From the NCBI GenBank assembly GCA_052117605.1, contig JBQKIT010000036.1: a stretch of 6,497 nt of DNA. The stretch is one strand, 5' to 3'. The DNA is from CAG-791 sp000431495 (lineage in GTDB: Bacteria; Bacillota; Clostridia; Lachnospirales; Lachnospiraceae). Every line of letters begins with the position of its first letter. Position 1 is the first letter of the stretch. This document shows, piece by piece, positions 1 to 5,600 of the stretch. The position numbers were made by a program, and so were the translations under genes. Under the pieces are notes generated by a model, which saw nothing but the letters and a program-made list of their open reading frames with translations, did not search any database and was not told where the DNA came from.

Positions 1-108
1 CTTCAGATCCCACCTCGCGGTGGGCACCCTTGCTTTCGGCTGTATCCTTCCCACTACCGGGCGGATTCGGGACTTTCACCCGTTAGAAACGTGCGCCGCC
101 AGGCGCAC
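1..108 (-). mobile_element. 5' end of a group II intron (partial, runs off the left edge)
   Basis: Read on the minus strand, the element begins at position 108 with GTGCGCC, matching the GUGYG start of group II introns. Short hairpins follow: GTGCGCC/GGCGCAC (91-108) and CCCACC/GGTGGG closed by a GCGA tetraloop (9-24). Between them is a GTGAAAGTCCC stretch and a GGATACAGCCGAAAGCAAGG stretch, which I recognise as typical of domain I in Bacillota group II introns. The 5' exon is the U-tract of the hsp20 copy 1 terminator, the usual insertion site of bacterial class C introns. The reverse transcriptase/maturase and the 3' end would lie left of the window. Recognition is from memory of family sequences. 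The exact boundary and the class are inference. Confidence 0.72.
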
Positions 109-155
109 CAAAATAAAAAGACTGCAGAGCAGCCACTTGCGTGACTGTCCTGCAG
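109..155 (-). terminator. Rho-independent terminator of hsp20 copy 1
   Basis: On the minus strand a 15-bp stem (arms 122-136 and 141-155, one A-C mismatch and two G-U pairs) is capped by a GCAA tetraloop and followed by TCTTTTTATTTTG. It lies about 80 nt past the hsp20 stop codon. The group II intron starts directly after its U-tract. Confidence 0.88.
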
Positions 156-177
156 CCTCCTTATGTTATGCCCTGTC

Positions 178-193
178 CGCCCCTTTCGGGGCG
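178..193 (-). other. GAAA-capped hairpin in the hsp20 copy 1 3' UTR
   Basis: On the minus strand CGCCCC-GAAA-GGGGCG forms a perfect 6-bp GC stem with a GNRA tetraloop, 40 nt past the hsp20 stop and upstream of the true terminator. No U-tract follows, so it is more likely an mRNA-stabilising 3' structure than a terminator. It is identical in copy 2 (3695-3710). Confidence 0.6.
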
Positions 194-232
194 TTCAAGG
201 TTTGCCGATACGATTTTATCTCATGAAAGAGA

Positions 233-799
233 TTATTTGACTTCGATCTGCTTGACCTCATCCTTCTTCTCTTCCACAGCAGCCTGCTTGTTCGGTACAT
301 TCAGTGTGAGAACTCCATTCTCATACTTTGCATCGATCTCTTCCGGCTTTACTTCCTTGCCGACATGGAAGGATCTCTCATACGATGCGGTTCTGCGCTC
401 ACGACGCAGATACTTGCCGCTCTTCTCGTCCTTCTCATCCTTGTTCTCTTCATGAGAAGCACTGACGGTCAGAACTCCGTTCGTCATACCGATCTTAATG
501 TCTTTCTTGTCAAAGCCAGGAAGATCTGCCTTTACCGTGAAGTGATCGCCGTTGTCTACAACATCGGTCTTCATCGCATTCTTGCTCATCAGATCATTCA
601 TCTGATTCCACTCACGGCGAAGTGCGTGATCATATTTCTTCGCAAGCTTCCTGTCATGTCTTTCGATGCTCTTCTCGCTCTCGATCTCGTCCTTTGTGGG
701 CTCCGCTACCAGCGATACCATATCCTCAAAAGGATCATACCAGTCATCAAAAGGATCCATCATATCGTATCCATTCGTCCAAAGCATAGGCATCAACAT
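233..799 (-). CDS. Hsp20/alpha-crystallin family small heat-shock protein, copy 1
   Basis: This is a cytoplasmic ATP-independent holdase of 188 aa that would bind unfolding proteins and pass them to DnaK/ClpB-type machines (family knowledge). Residues 1-75 form a variable N-terminal region rich in Met, Asp and Trp. The alpha-crystallin domain spans about residues 77-170, with ADLPGFDKKDIKI near 91-103 and the hallmark NGVLTLNVP at 161-169. A charged tail ends in IEV (185-187), a fit to the I-x-I/V motif that docks neighbouring subunits in the oligomer. The start at 799 is chosen because AAAAGGAGG (808-816) lies 8 nt upstream; an ATG two codons in is a less likely alternative. The gene is monocistronic, with its own promoter and terminator. 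A near-identical copy lies at 3749-4315, differing only at residues 28 (V/I) and 32 (A/T). Confidence 0.96.
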   Translation of the reverse strand: MLMPMLWTNGYDMMDPFDDWYDPFEDMVSLVAEPTKDEIESEKSIERHDRKLAKKYDHALRREWNQMNDLMSKNAMKTDVVDNGDHFTVKADLPGFDKKDIKIGMTNGVLTVSASHEENKDEKDEKSGKYLRRERRTASYERSFHVGKEVKPEEIDAKYENGVLTLNVPNKQAAVEEKKDEVKQIEVK

Positions 800-858
800 A
801 AGTCATTCCTCCTTTTACATCAAGGGTCATAACCGTTGTTCTTGCGGCCGGCTCTTTT

Positions 859-871
859 CAAATGTCATTTG
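859..871. promoter_or_regulatory. 13-nt palindrome in the hsp20 copy 1 leader
   Basis: CAAATG-T-CATTTG is a perfect 6-bp inverted repeat with a 1-nt centre, in the transcribed leader between promoter and SD. It is kept unchanged in copy 2 (4375-4387). It could be a repressor operator, but it does not match the CIRCE (HrcA) or CtsR consensus. Function unknown. Confidence 0.35.
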
Positions 872-943
872 TGACCCGCGGGAAGTTCATCCGTTCCGAT
901 CCTTTCGGATCCTCTCTTTGTTCCTTCCCTCTTTTCGATTACT

Positions 944-972
944 GTTATACATTTTATAGAACATGTATGCAA
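944..972 (-). promoter_or_regulatory. Sigma-A type promoter of hsp20 copy 1
   Basis: On the minus strand TTGCAT (967-972), a 17-nt spacer and TATAAC (944-949) give a near-consensus housekeeping promoter. Transcription would start near 937, leaving a leader of about 137 nt. An inverted repeat ATACAT-10-ATGTAT (947-968) spans the spacer and could be an operator. No CIRCE element is visible. The promoter is conserved in copy 2. Confidence 0.7.
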
Positions 973-1079
973 GTGAGAAATTGTGATGTTTCTGTGAACT
1001 CTATCTGTTCTTTAGAACCATTGTAGGAGCCGAAGGAGCAGACTGCCAAATACCAGATATTTAAACGCTTGCGGGATGG

Positions 1080-1102
1080 AATCTATGTATTTTCCATAGA
1101 TT
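1080..1102. repeat. 8-bp inverted repeat (hairpin)
   Basis: AATCTATG, a 7-nt loop and CATAGATT form a perfect AT-rich stem, with a short T-run following on the plus strand. No gene lies directly upstream on that strand, so a terminator role is not supported. It may be an operator or a relic. Confidence 0.4.
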
Positions 1103-1153
1103 TTCTCCCTGAATCTTTATGAAATTCTTCCAGTATTCAGGACACTCTTCGCC

Positions 1154-1162
1154 TGCTATACT
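1154..1162 (+). promoter_or_regulatory. Candidate extended -10 promoter for rpn
   Basis: TGCTATACT is a good extended -10 (TG-n-TATACT) on the plus strand. It lacks a recognisable -35 and would give a leader of about 260 nt. A second candidate, TTGTAT-17-TTACAT at 1337-1365, is nearer the gene but has a poor -10. Neither is proven. Confidence 0.28.
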
Positions 1163-1429
1163 TCAGACAACAAGTGCATATCTGCGTTCCCTTTCTTTAT
1201 CCGGGCCTTCTCGATCGGCTCCGGCCATCTCAAACTATTCTTACTCTGATTCACATTAATTCTTATCGAACGAAGCCTATGCATGAAACAGCATCCACCC
1301 TATCCATTCTATTTTGCAGAGGCCGGAAGGATCTGATTGTATTCAGATTCATTCACGTCTTACATTCCAGGTCATAACTACCCGAAATACGACCGATTCT
1401 CTCTGATCTCTCTGCGGCAAGGAGACTCC

Positions 1430-2353
1430 ATGAAGAAAAAGACAGGAAACAAAATAAACCGACGCTACAAGGACAGATTGTTCTATGCTCTCTTCGGCTC
1501 TGAAGAACGGAAACGTCTGACTCTTGAGCTGTACAATGCCATCAACCAAACCGATTATGACAACCCGGATGATCTTCAGCTCAACACCATCGAGGACGTC
1601 GTCTACATGGGTATGAAGAACGATGTTTCGTTTCTTCTTGCCAGTGACCTCAACATGTACGAACAGCAGAGCACCTGGAATCCCAACATGCCGCTTCGCT
1701 GCTTCCTCTATGCGGCACATGCCCTGGAGAAATATTTACGCGACACCAGGAACTCCTCCAGACTGCTGACCTCTACCCTTGTAAAAGTGCCCACTCCAAG
1801 ACTTGTCGTGCTGTATAATGGAATTCAGGAAAACGATGATACCGTTCTTTCTCTCTCCGACTGCTTCGAAAATCCCGGAGGCGATATCGATGTGATCGTG
1901 CATGTATACAACATCAACCCGGGGCACCGACTTCCGGACTGCTGCAGACCGCTGGAGGACTACTCCCGGTTTGTAAGTGCGTACAGAGACCGGATTACAT
2001 CTGTCGGTGCGGAACAGGCAGCAAACGAGGCACTGGATTCCCTTCCGGAGGGAGAGGTCAAAAACTACATTCTGTCACAGAAAAGTGAGGTGATCGATAT
2101 GCTGCTGACCGAATACGATGAAGAGGAAACCCTGAAGGTGGTTGCAGAAGACGCAAGAGCAGAGGGACAGCGGAAAGGTGAGGCAATCGGCGTTGCAAAG
2201 GGTGAAGCAATCGGCATGGCAAAAGGCGAGGATCGTCTCGCTTCCCTTGTCTCTTCGATGGTACAAAGCGGTGCCGATCAGGAAGCCATTCTGAAGGCAT
2301 CGACCGATCCTGAGTACCGAAAAGAAATGTATGCCAGGTATCACATTGAATAA
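1430..2353 (+). CDS. Rpn family (PD-(D/E)XK, transposase_31-like) nuclease
   Basis: This 307-aa protein belongs to the recombination-promoting nuclease/putative transposase family, whose E. coli members are DNA endonucleases linked to RecA-independent recombination and phage defence. The nuclease core is visible at the N-terminus. Residues 58-67 (VYMGMKNDVS) carry the catalytic Asp65, followed by LNMYEQQSTWNPNMPLR (74-90), where E78-x-Q80 is the E-x-Q variant of the (D/E)-x-K motif. Beta-strand TPRLVVLYNG (122-131) follows. The C-terminal third is charged and helical with an octad-like repeat KGEAIGVA/KGEAIGMA/KGE (249-267). The ATG at 1430 is chosen because AAGGAGA (1419-1425) lies just upstream; an upstream in-frame ATG at 1337 has no SD. 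The gene diverges from hsp20 copy 1. A collapsed second copy is at 4577-4753. Confidence 0.9.
   Translation: MKKKTGNKINRRYKDRLFYALFGSEERKRLTLELYNAINQTDYDNPDDLQLNTIEDVVYMGMKNDVSFLLASDLNMYEQQSTWNPNMPLRCFLYAAHALEKYLRDTRNSSRLLTSTLVKVPTPRLVVLYNGIQENDDTVLSLSDCFENPGGDIDVIVHVYNINPGHRLPDCCRPLEDYSRFVSAYRDRITSVGAEQAANEALDSLPEGEVKNYILSQKSEVIDMLLTEYDEEETLKVVAEDARAEGQRKGEAIGVAKGEAIGMAKGEDRLASLVSSMVQSGADQEAILKASTDPEYRKEMYARYHIE
2087..2101 (+). promoter_or_regulatory. Internal SD and start inside rpn (possible small C-terminal product)
   Basis: GAGGTG (2087-2092) sits 6 nt before an in-frame ATG at 2099, which is Met224 of the nuclease. Initiation here would give an 84-aa protein holding only the C-terminal helical region. 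E. coli rpn genes are known to encode such intragenic small proteins, which inhibit the full-length nuclease. That this one is used is inference from spacing alone. Confidence 0.42.
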
Positions 2354-2390
2354 CAATCAATTGCCCTCCCCTTTGGCTTTTTCGGCATAA

Positions 2391-3512
2391 AAGTGCAGTC
2401 GTGCATCAAAAGATCGCCGTAAAAAATGTAGTCAGTACGCAGATGTGGAGAAACTGATCTCCTGGAAGAAGAAAAAATCGGAAGCCCCTGATCATTGAAG
2501 GTGCGCGGCAGGTGGGAAAAACCTGGCTGATGAAGGAATTCGGGAAGCTTTACTTCGCTGATACCATCTACATCAACTTTGATTCCAATGCCTGGCTGTC
2601 AGATCTTTTTTCATCCGATCTTGACCCGGAGCGTCTCATTACCGGTCTGGAGATCTATGCCGGTCGAAAAATCAATCCTGAAAACACGCTGTTCATTTTC
2701 GATGAGATTCAGGAGGTCCCCCGGGCTCTCAGCTCCCTTAAATACTTTTATGAGGATGCACCGGAGTACTACATTGTCTGCGCAGGTTTGCTGCCGGGCA
2801 TCGCCCTGCATGAAGGAACCTCCTTCCCTGTAGAAAAGGTCGACTTTCTTAAACTGCATCCTCTTTCCTTCCGGGAATTCCTGATGGCTACCGGAAAAGG
2901 GAGCTTCGCTGATCTTCTCAGCAGACGCGACTTTCAAATGATGACCAGCTTCAGGAAGACCTACATCGATGCACTGAAATACTATTATTACGTGGGCGGC
3001 ATGCCGGAAGCAGCGCTGAGCTTTTCTGAAGAGAAGGATTTCAACGAGGTTCGCAGTATTCAGAAACGGATTCTGGATGCCTATGAGCAGGATTTTTCGA
3101 AGCATGCGCCTGTGGAGCTCGTTCCGAAGATTCGCATGCTCTGGAACAGTATCCCATCACAACTTGCAAAAGAAAATAAAAAGTTCATTTATGGACTTCT
3201 GCGGGAGGGTGCACGAGCCAAGGAGTATGAAACAGCCATTATGTGGCTCTCCGACTGCGGTTTGATTCATAAAGTCAGCCGGGTAAATACGATCGGGGCT
3301 CCTGTGAAATCGACTTTGTCGTCGATAATGGAGACCGAATCATCCCGCTAGAAGTAAAAGCAGAGATCAATCTCCGCGCCAAGAGTCTGAAGGTCTATCA
3401 GGAGAAATTTCAGCCGAAGCTCAGCATTCGAACATCCATGGCAGATTACAGGAAAGAGGACTGGCTCATCAATCTTCCGCTCTATGCCATCGATCAGATC
3501 GAAGCTCTCTGA
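2391..3512 (+). pseudogene. AAA ATPase with DUF4143 domain, broken by frameshift and internal deletion
   Basis: This is a relic of the P-loop ATPase/DUF4143 family, soluble proteins of unclear role that are common as accessory multicopy genes. Walker A GARQVGKT is encoded around 2500-2523 and Walker B LFIFDEIQ near 2692-2715; the longest intact frame (2512-3351) begins at a GTG that is really the Val of Walker A. Upstream, phase-0 codons read ADVEKLISWKKK, then an A6 run (2472-2477) holds one base too many and shifts into KNRKPLIIEGARQVGKT. No ATG is in frame after the stop at 2388. DUF4143 residues run to SDCGLIHKVSR near 3282. At about 3300 the reading jumps, with a frame change, to EIDFVVDNGDRIIPLEVKAE and runs to a stop at 3510. 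By comparison with the family as I know it, roughly 70-80 residues are missing. Confidence 0.85.
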
Positions 3513-3548
3513 ACACAAACATTCGCCCCCTTTCCCTCCTTTCGGATA

Positions 3549-3595
3549 AGTCAGTTAACTTTCCGGAAGGCTCTTCTGTGTCCTGACTATTTTTT
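3549..3595 (+). terminator. Possible terminator after the AAA pseudogene
   Basis: AGTCAG (3549-3554) pairs with CTGACT (3583-3588) and is followed by a T-run at 3590-3595. The 28-nt loop holds an internal TTCCGGAA palindrome. The stem is short and the loop large, so this is a moderate candidate that would stop plus-strand transcripts from entering hsp20 copy 2 antisense. Confidence 0.4.
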
Positions 3596-3631
3596 ACAGC
3601 GAACTTTTTGTGCACAGATACACTTTTATAC

Positions 3632-3672
3632 TAAAAGGCTGCAGGACAGCCACTTGCGTGACTATCCTGCAG
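3632..3672 (-). terminator. Rho-independent terminator of hsp20 copy 2
   Basis: On the minus strand the arms 3639-3653 and 3658-3672 form a 15-bp stem (two G-U pairs, no mismatch) with a GCAA tetraloop, then CCTTTTA. It is the counterpart of the copy 1 terminator but has a shorter U-tract and carries no group II intron. Confidence 0.85.
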
Positions 3673-3694
3673 TCTTCTTATGTTATGCCCTGTC

Positions 3695-3710
3695 CGCCCC
3701 TTTCGGGGCG
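3695..3710 (-). other. GAAA-capped hairpin in the hsp20 copy 2 3' UTR
   Basis: Same perfect 6-bp GC stem and GAAA loop as at 178-193, kept without change although the surrounding 3' UTR has drifted. Confidence 0.6.
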
Positions 3711-3748
3711 TTCAGGGTTTTCCGATACGATTTATCTCATGAGAGAGA

Positions 3749-4315
3749 TTATTTGACTTCGATCTGCTTGACCTCGTCCTTCTTCTCTTCCACAGCAGCC
3801 TGCTTGTTCGGTACATTCAGTGTGAGAACTCCATTCTCATACTTTGCATCGATCTCTTCCGGCTTTACTTCCTTGCCGACATGGAAGGATCTCTCATACG
3901 ATGCGGTTCTGCGCTCACGACGCAGATACTTGCCGCTCTTCTCGTCCTTCTCATCCTTGTTCTCTTCATGAGAAGCACTGACGGTCAGAACTCCGTTCGT
4001 CATACCGATCTTAATGTCTTTCTTGTCAAAGCCAGGAAGATCTGCCTTTACCGTGAAGTGATCGCCGTTGTCTACAACATCGGTCTTCATCGCATTCTTG
4101 CTCATCAGATCATTCATCTGATTCCACTCACGGCGAAGTGCGTGATCATACTTCTTCGCAAGCTTCCTGTCATGTCTTTCGATGCTCTTCTCGCTCTCGA
4201 TCTCGTCCTTTGTGGGCTCCGTCACCAGCGATATCATATCCTCAAAAGGATCATACCAGTCATCAAAAGGATCCATCATATCGTATCCATTCGTCCAAAG
4301 CATAGGCATCAACAT
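3749..4315 (-). CDS. Hsp20/alpha-crystallin family small heat-shock protein, copy 2
   Basis: A 188-aa paralogue of the protein at 233-799, with Ile28 and Thr32 in place of Val and Ala, both in the variable N-terminal arm. The alpha-crystallin domain and the C-terminal IEV motif are identical, so the two should form mixed oligomers (inference). AAAAGGAGG lies 8 nt before the ATG, and the promoter and terminator are also duplicated, so this copy looks functional. Of the five coding differences, two are silent and three alter the two residues. It is flanked by broken genes on both sides: the AAA relic and the rpn remnant. Confidence 0.96.
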   Translation of the reverse strand: MLMPMLWTNGYDMMDPFDDWYDPFEDMISLVTEPTKDEIESEKSIERHDRKLAKKYDHALRREWNQMNDLMSKNAMKTDVVDNGDHFTVKADLPGFDKKDIKIGMTNGVLTVSASHEENKDEKDEKSGKYLRRERRTASYERSFHVGKEVKPEEIDAKYENGVLTLNVPNKQAAVEEKKDEVKQIEVK

Positions 4316-4374
4316 AAGTCATTCCTCCTTTTACATCAAGGGTCATAACCGTTGTTCTTGCGGCCGGCTCTTTT

Positions 4375-4387
4375 CAAATGTCATTTG
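4375..4387. promoter_or_regulatory. 13-nt palindrome in the hsp20 copy 2 leader
   Basis: CAAATG-T-CATTTG, identical to 859-871. A base next to it (T at 4390 region versus C in copy 1) has changed while the palindrome has not, but the copies are too similar for this to prove selection. Confidence 0.33.
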
Positions 4388-4459
4388 TGATCCGCGGGAA
4401 GTTCATCCGTTCCGATCCTTTCGGATCCTCTCTTTGTTCCTTCCCTCTTTTCGATTATT

Positions 4460-4488
4460 GTTATACATCTTATAGAACACGTATGCAA
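4460..4488 (-). promoter_or_regulatory. Sigma-A type promoter of hsp20 copy 2
   Basis: TTGCAT (4483-4488), a 17-nt spacer and TATAAC (4460-4465) are the same hexamers as in copy 1. Two spacer bases differ, and one of them breaks the ATACAT/ATGTAT inverted repeat seen in copy 1, so the two genes could differ in control if that repeat is an operator. Confidence 0.68.
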
Positions 4489-4576
4489 GTGGGAAATTGT
4501 GATGTTTCTGTGAACTCTATCGCTTCATCACTGTCGAACGAAGCCTATGCATGAAACAATCCCATTCCATTCTATT

Positions 4577-4753
4577 TTGCAGAAGACGCGAGGGCAGAAG
4601 GCGAAGCAATCGGCATGGCAAAAGGCGAGGATCGTCTCGCTGCCCTTGTCTCCGCGATGGTACAAAGCTGCCGATCAGAAAGCCATTCTGAAGGCATCGA
4701 CCGATCCTGAGTACCGAAAAGAAATGTATGCCAGATATCACATTGATTTGTAG
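4577..4753 (+). pseudogene. C-terminal remnant of a second rpn nuclease gene
   Basis: The sequence matches the end of the intact rpn gene (2142-2353). All of the nuclease domain is gone: DNA equivalent to 1321-2141 is missing between two copies of TTGCAGA. Within the remnant an in-frame 36-nt deletion removes one unit of the KGEAIG repeat, and loss of two bases (AGCGGTGCC to AGCTGCC near 4667) shifts the frame, so the original reading ends early. The last codons (ILKASTDPEYRKEMYARYHI) survive in another frame, and the stop has moved to TAG at 4751. An open frame from 4547 joins that tail but has no SD and starts in non-homologous phase, so I do not call it a gene. Confidence 0.82.
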
Positions 4754-4893
4754 CAATCTACGGAACCATTATAGTTCGTCTGATCCTTCAGGACACCCAG
4801 CGAAATCTGAACGTCATCATCCCGTCCGTCTGCGTGGCTGTATTCGTATTCCACTTTACCGGCATCTGTCGTTGAAATTCTGAAATCATACAT
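4738..4893 (-). pseudogene. C-terminal fragment of an unrecognised protein
   Basis: A 51-codon frame with protein-like composition (MYDFRISTTDAGKVEYEYSH at its start, then alternating polar and hydrophobic residues suggesting beta strands). A TAA codon directly precedes its ATG and there is no SD, so it is more likely the end of a decayed gene than a working one. It overlaps the tail of the rpn remnant on the other strand by 16 nt and follows the terminator of the DUF2798 gene. I do not recognise the family. Confidence 0.3.
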
Positions 4894-4922
4894 TTAACAG
4901 GATGAGGTTTGTGAGAAAACCC

Positions 4923-4961
4923 AAAACAAAAAGCAGTCGACGGACATTCCCCATCGACTGC
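4923..4961 (-). terminator. Rho-independent terminator of the DUF2798 gene
   Basis: On the minus strand GCAGTCGATGG pairs with CCGTCGACTGC (11 bp with one U-G) around a 7-nt loop, then TTTTTGTTTT follows. It lies 20 nt past the stop of the gene at 4981. Confidence 0.92.
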
Positions 4962-4980
4962 CTTGCCTTCTTCCATATCT

Positions 4981-5496
4981 CTATTCCGCTTCGGATCCGC
5001 TGATATCTTCTGCATCCGGTACAGCCGGATCCTTTTGATTTCTTCGGAAGATCAAACGGAACACCAGCCTTCCGAGCGGTCCCCCGAAGAAAATCTGCCA
5101 TGCGAGCGCCATAGGAAAATTCAGCGCTGCAGTCTGCAGCCAGGTTGCGATCAGACCTGCGGATGAATAATCCTTGAAAAGGAGCGACGCAATCAGACTC
5201 ATCGCCGGGCACATCAGGCAAACAGTAAGCGAGCAACGAATGAGAAGAATCCAGAGAAACGGCATCTCTCCGGAAACAATTCGCTTTGTAAGGCACATCA
5301 CAGGTCTCTCCATGACAAACAGCTCCAGCACAATTGCAGCAGGCCACATAATGCGCAGCTCGCCGAATGCCATGAGGAATACCTGATCGGTCATCCCGCC
5401 GATATTCAGCGAGATATTGTAGCAGATCATAGCATAAACCATGATAAACGCCATAATTACAGTAAAAACAAAGTTCTCCAGCTTGGTCTTTGGCAT
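4981..5496 (-). CDS. DUF2798-type integral membrane protein
   Basis: A 171-aa membrane protein with four predicted helices, about residues 7-27, 36-62, 79-107 and 114-149. Its pattern (short basic N-terminus MPKTK, VYAMICYN in helix 1, PAMSLIASLLF in helix 3, ATWLQTAALNFPMALAWQ in helix 4) fits what I recall of the DUF2798 family, whose function is unknown. It ends in a positively charged RLIFRRNQK patch and an acidic tail, suggesting a cytoplasmic C-terminus. No catalytic motif is visible. The ATG is supported by AAGGAG (5506-5511) 9 nt upstream. It has its own promoter and terminator, so it is probably transcribed alone. The SD is inside a leader hairpin (5503-5554). A second minus frame covering this region is a shadow. 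Family assignment is moderately sure. Confidence 0.8.
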   Translation of the reverse strand: MPKTKLENFVFTVIMAFIMVYAMICYNISLNIGGMTDQVFLMAFGELRIMWPAAIVLELFVMERPVMCLTKRIVSGEMPFLWILLIRCSLTVCLMCPAMSLIASLLFKDYSSAGLIATWLQTAALNFPMALAWQIFFGGPLGRLVFRLIFRRNQKDPAVPDAEDISGSEAE

Positions 5497-5502
5497 AAAA
5501 AA

Positions 5503-5554
5503 ACACTCCTTCTCTTTGTGATTACTGTGTTGTTCGTTATCACCGAAGGAGTGT
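5503..5554 (-). promoter_or_regulatory. Leader hairpin sequestering the SD of the DUF2798 gene
   Basis: In the minus-strand leader ACACTCCTTC (5545-5554) is a perfect 10-bp complement of GAAGGAGTGT (5503-5512), which contains the SD (5506-5511). A second stem GTGAT/ATCAC (5518-5522 with 5539-5543) can stack inside. Six U's follow the outer stem just before the ATG, so it could act as a translational block or as an attenuator. It starts about 10 nt after the predicted transcription start. What would open it is unknown. Confidence 0.6.
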
Positions 5555-5571
5555 GCGTTTCCAATAAAACC

Positions 5572-5600
5572 AGTATTCTGTTAATGATTTTCAAATGCAA
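5572..5600 (-). promoter_or_regulatory. Promoter of the DUF2798 gene
   Basis: TTGCAT (5595-5600), a 17-nt spacer and AATACT (5572-5577) on the minus strand. The start would be near 5565, giving a leader of about 69 nt. The -35 is the same hexamer as at the hsp20 genes. An extra AGGAGTGT element (5605-5612) lies directly upstream. Confidence 0.55.

Larger units (their letters stand above)
116..1005. repeat. Long direct repeat, copy 1 (hsp20 unit)
   Basis: This block matches 3633-4521 almost base for base. It contains the hsp20 terminator, 3' UTR, coding region, leader and promoter. I count 5 substitutions in the 567-nt coding region, plus scattered differences and one single-base deletion in the flanks. 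Similarity stops at the A-tract before the terminator on one side and at CTCTATC on the other. Confidence 0.93.
1006..1429. other. Gene-free stretch upstream of rpn
   Basis: I see no convincing coding frame here; open frames are short, lack SD sites and have no recognisable content. It holds an 8-bp inverted repeat AATCTATG/CATAGATT (1080-1102) and candidate promoters for rpn. Most of 1006-1265 is absent from the duplicated copy, while 1266-1320 is kept there (4534-4583). Confidence 0.5.
3633..4521. repeat. Long direct repeat, copy 2 (hsp20 unit)
   Basis: Near-identical to 116-1005 at an offset of 3516-3517 bases. The shift is due to one missing T in the 3' UTR. Beyond 4521 similarity to copy 1 continues only in pieces (4534-4583 with 1266-1320, and 4577-4753 with 2142-2353), so the duplication originally reached through rpn and was then eroded. 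Confidence 0.93.

Noticed and set aside
155..166. Orphan AAGGAGG on the minus strand in the hsp20 copy 1 3' UTR, suggesting a small gene
   Set aside because: No start codon lies at a usable distance, and the motif is lost in copy 2 (AAGAAGA).
365..832. Plus-strand open frames opposite both hsp20 copies (also 3881-4348 and others)
   Set aside because: They are shadows of the strongly supported minus-strand Hsp20 genes and have no SD or recognisable content.
800..960. CIRCE or CtsR operator at the hsp20 promoter
   Set aside because: I looked for TTAGCACTC-n9-GAGTGCTAA and tandem GGTCAAA heptamers and found neither.
2354..2387. Terminator after rpn (GCC/GGC followed by T5)
   Set aside because: The stem is only 3-4 bp, too weak to call.
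4547..4753. A 68-codon plus-strand open frame ending in the Rpn C-terminal residues
   Set aside because: Its first half is out of phase with the homologous rpn codons, and it only joins the correct frame through a 2-base deletion. It has no SD, so it is a by-product of the pseudogene.
4886..5506. A longer minus-strand frame over the DUF2798 gene
   Set aside because: It runs through the terminator, lacks an SD at its start, and is Cys/Arg-rich as expected for an out-of-frame reading of a membrane protein.
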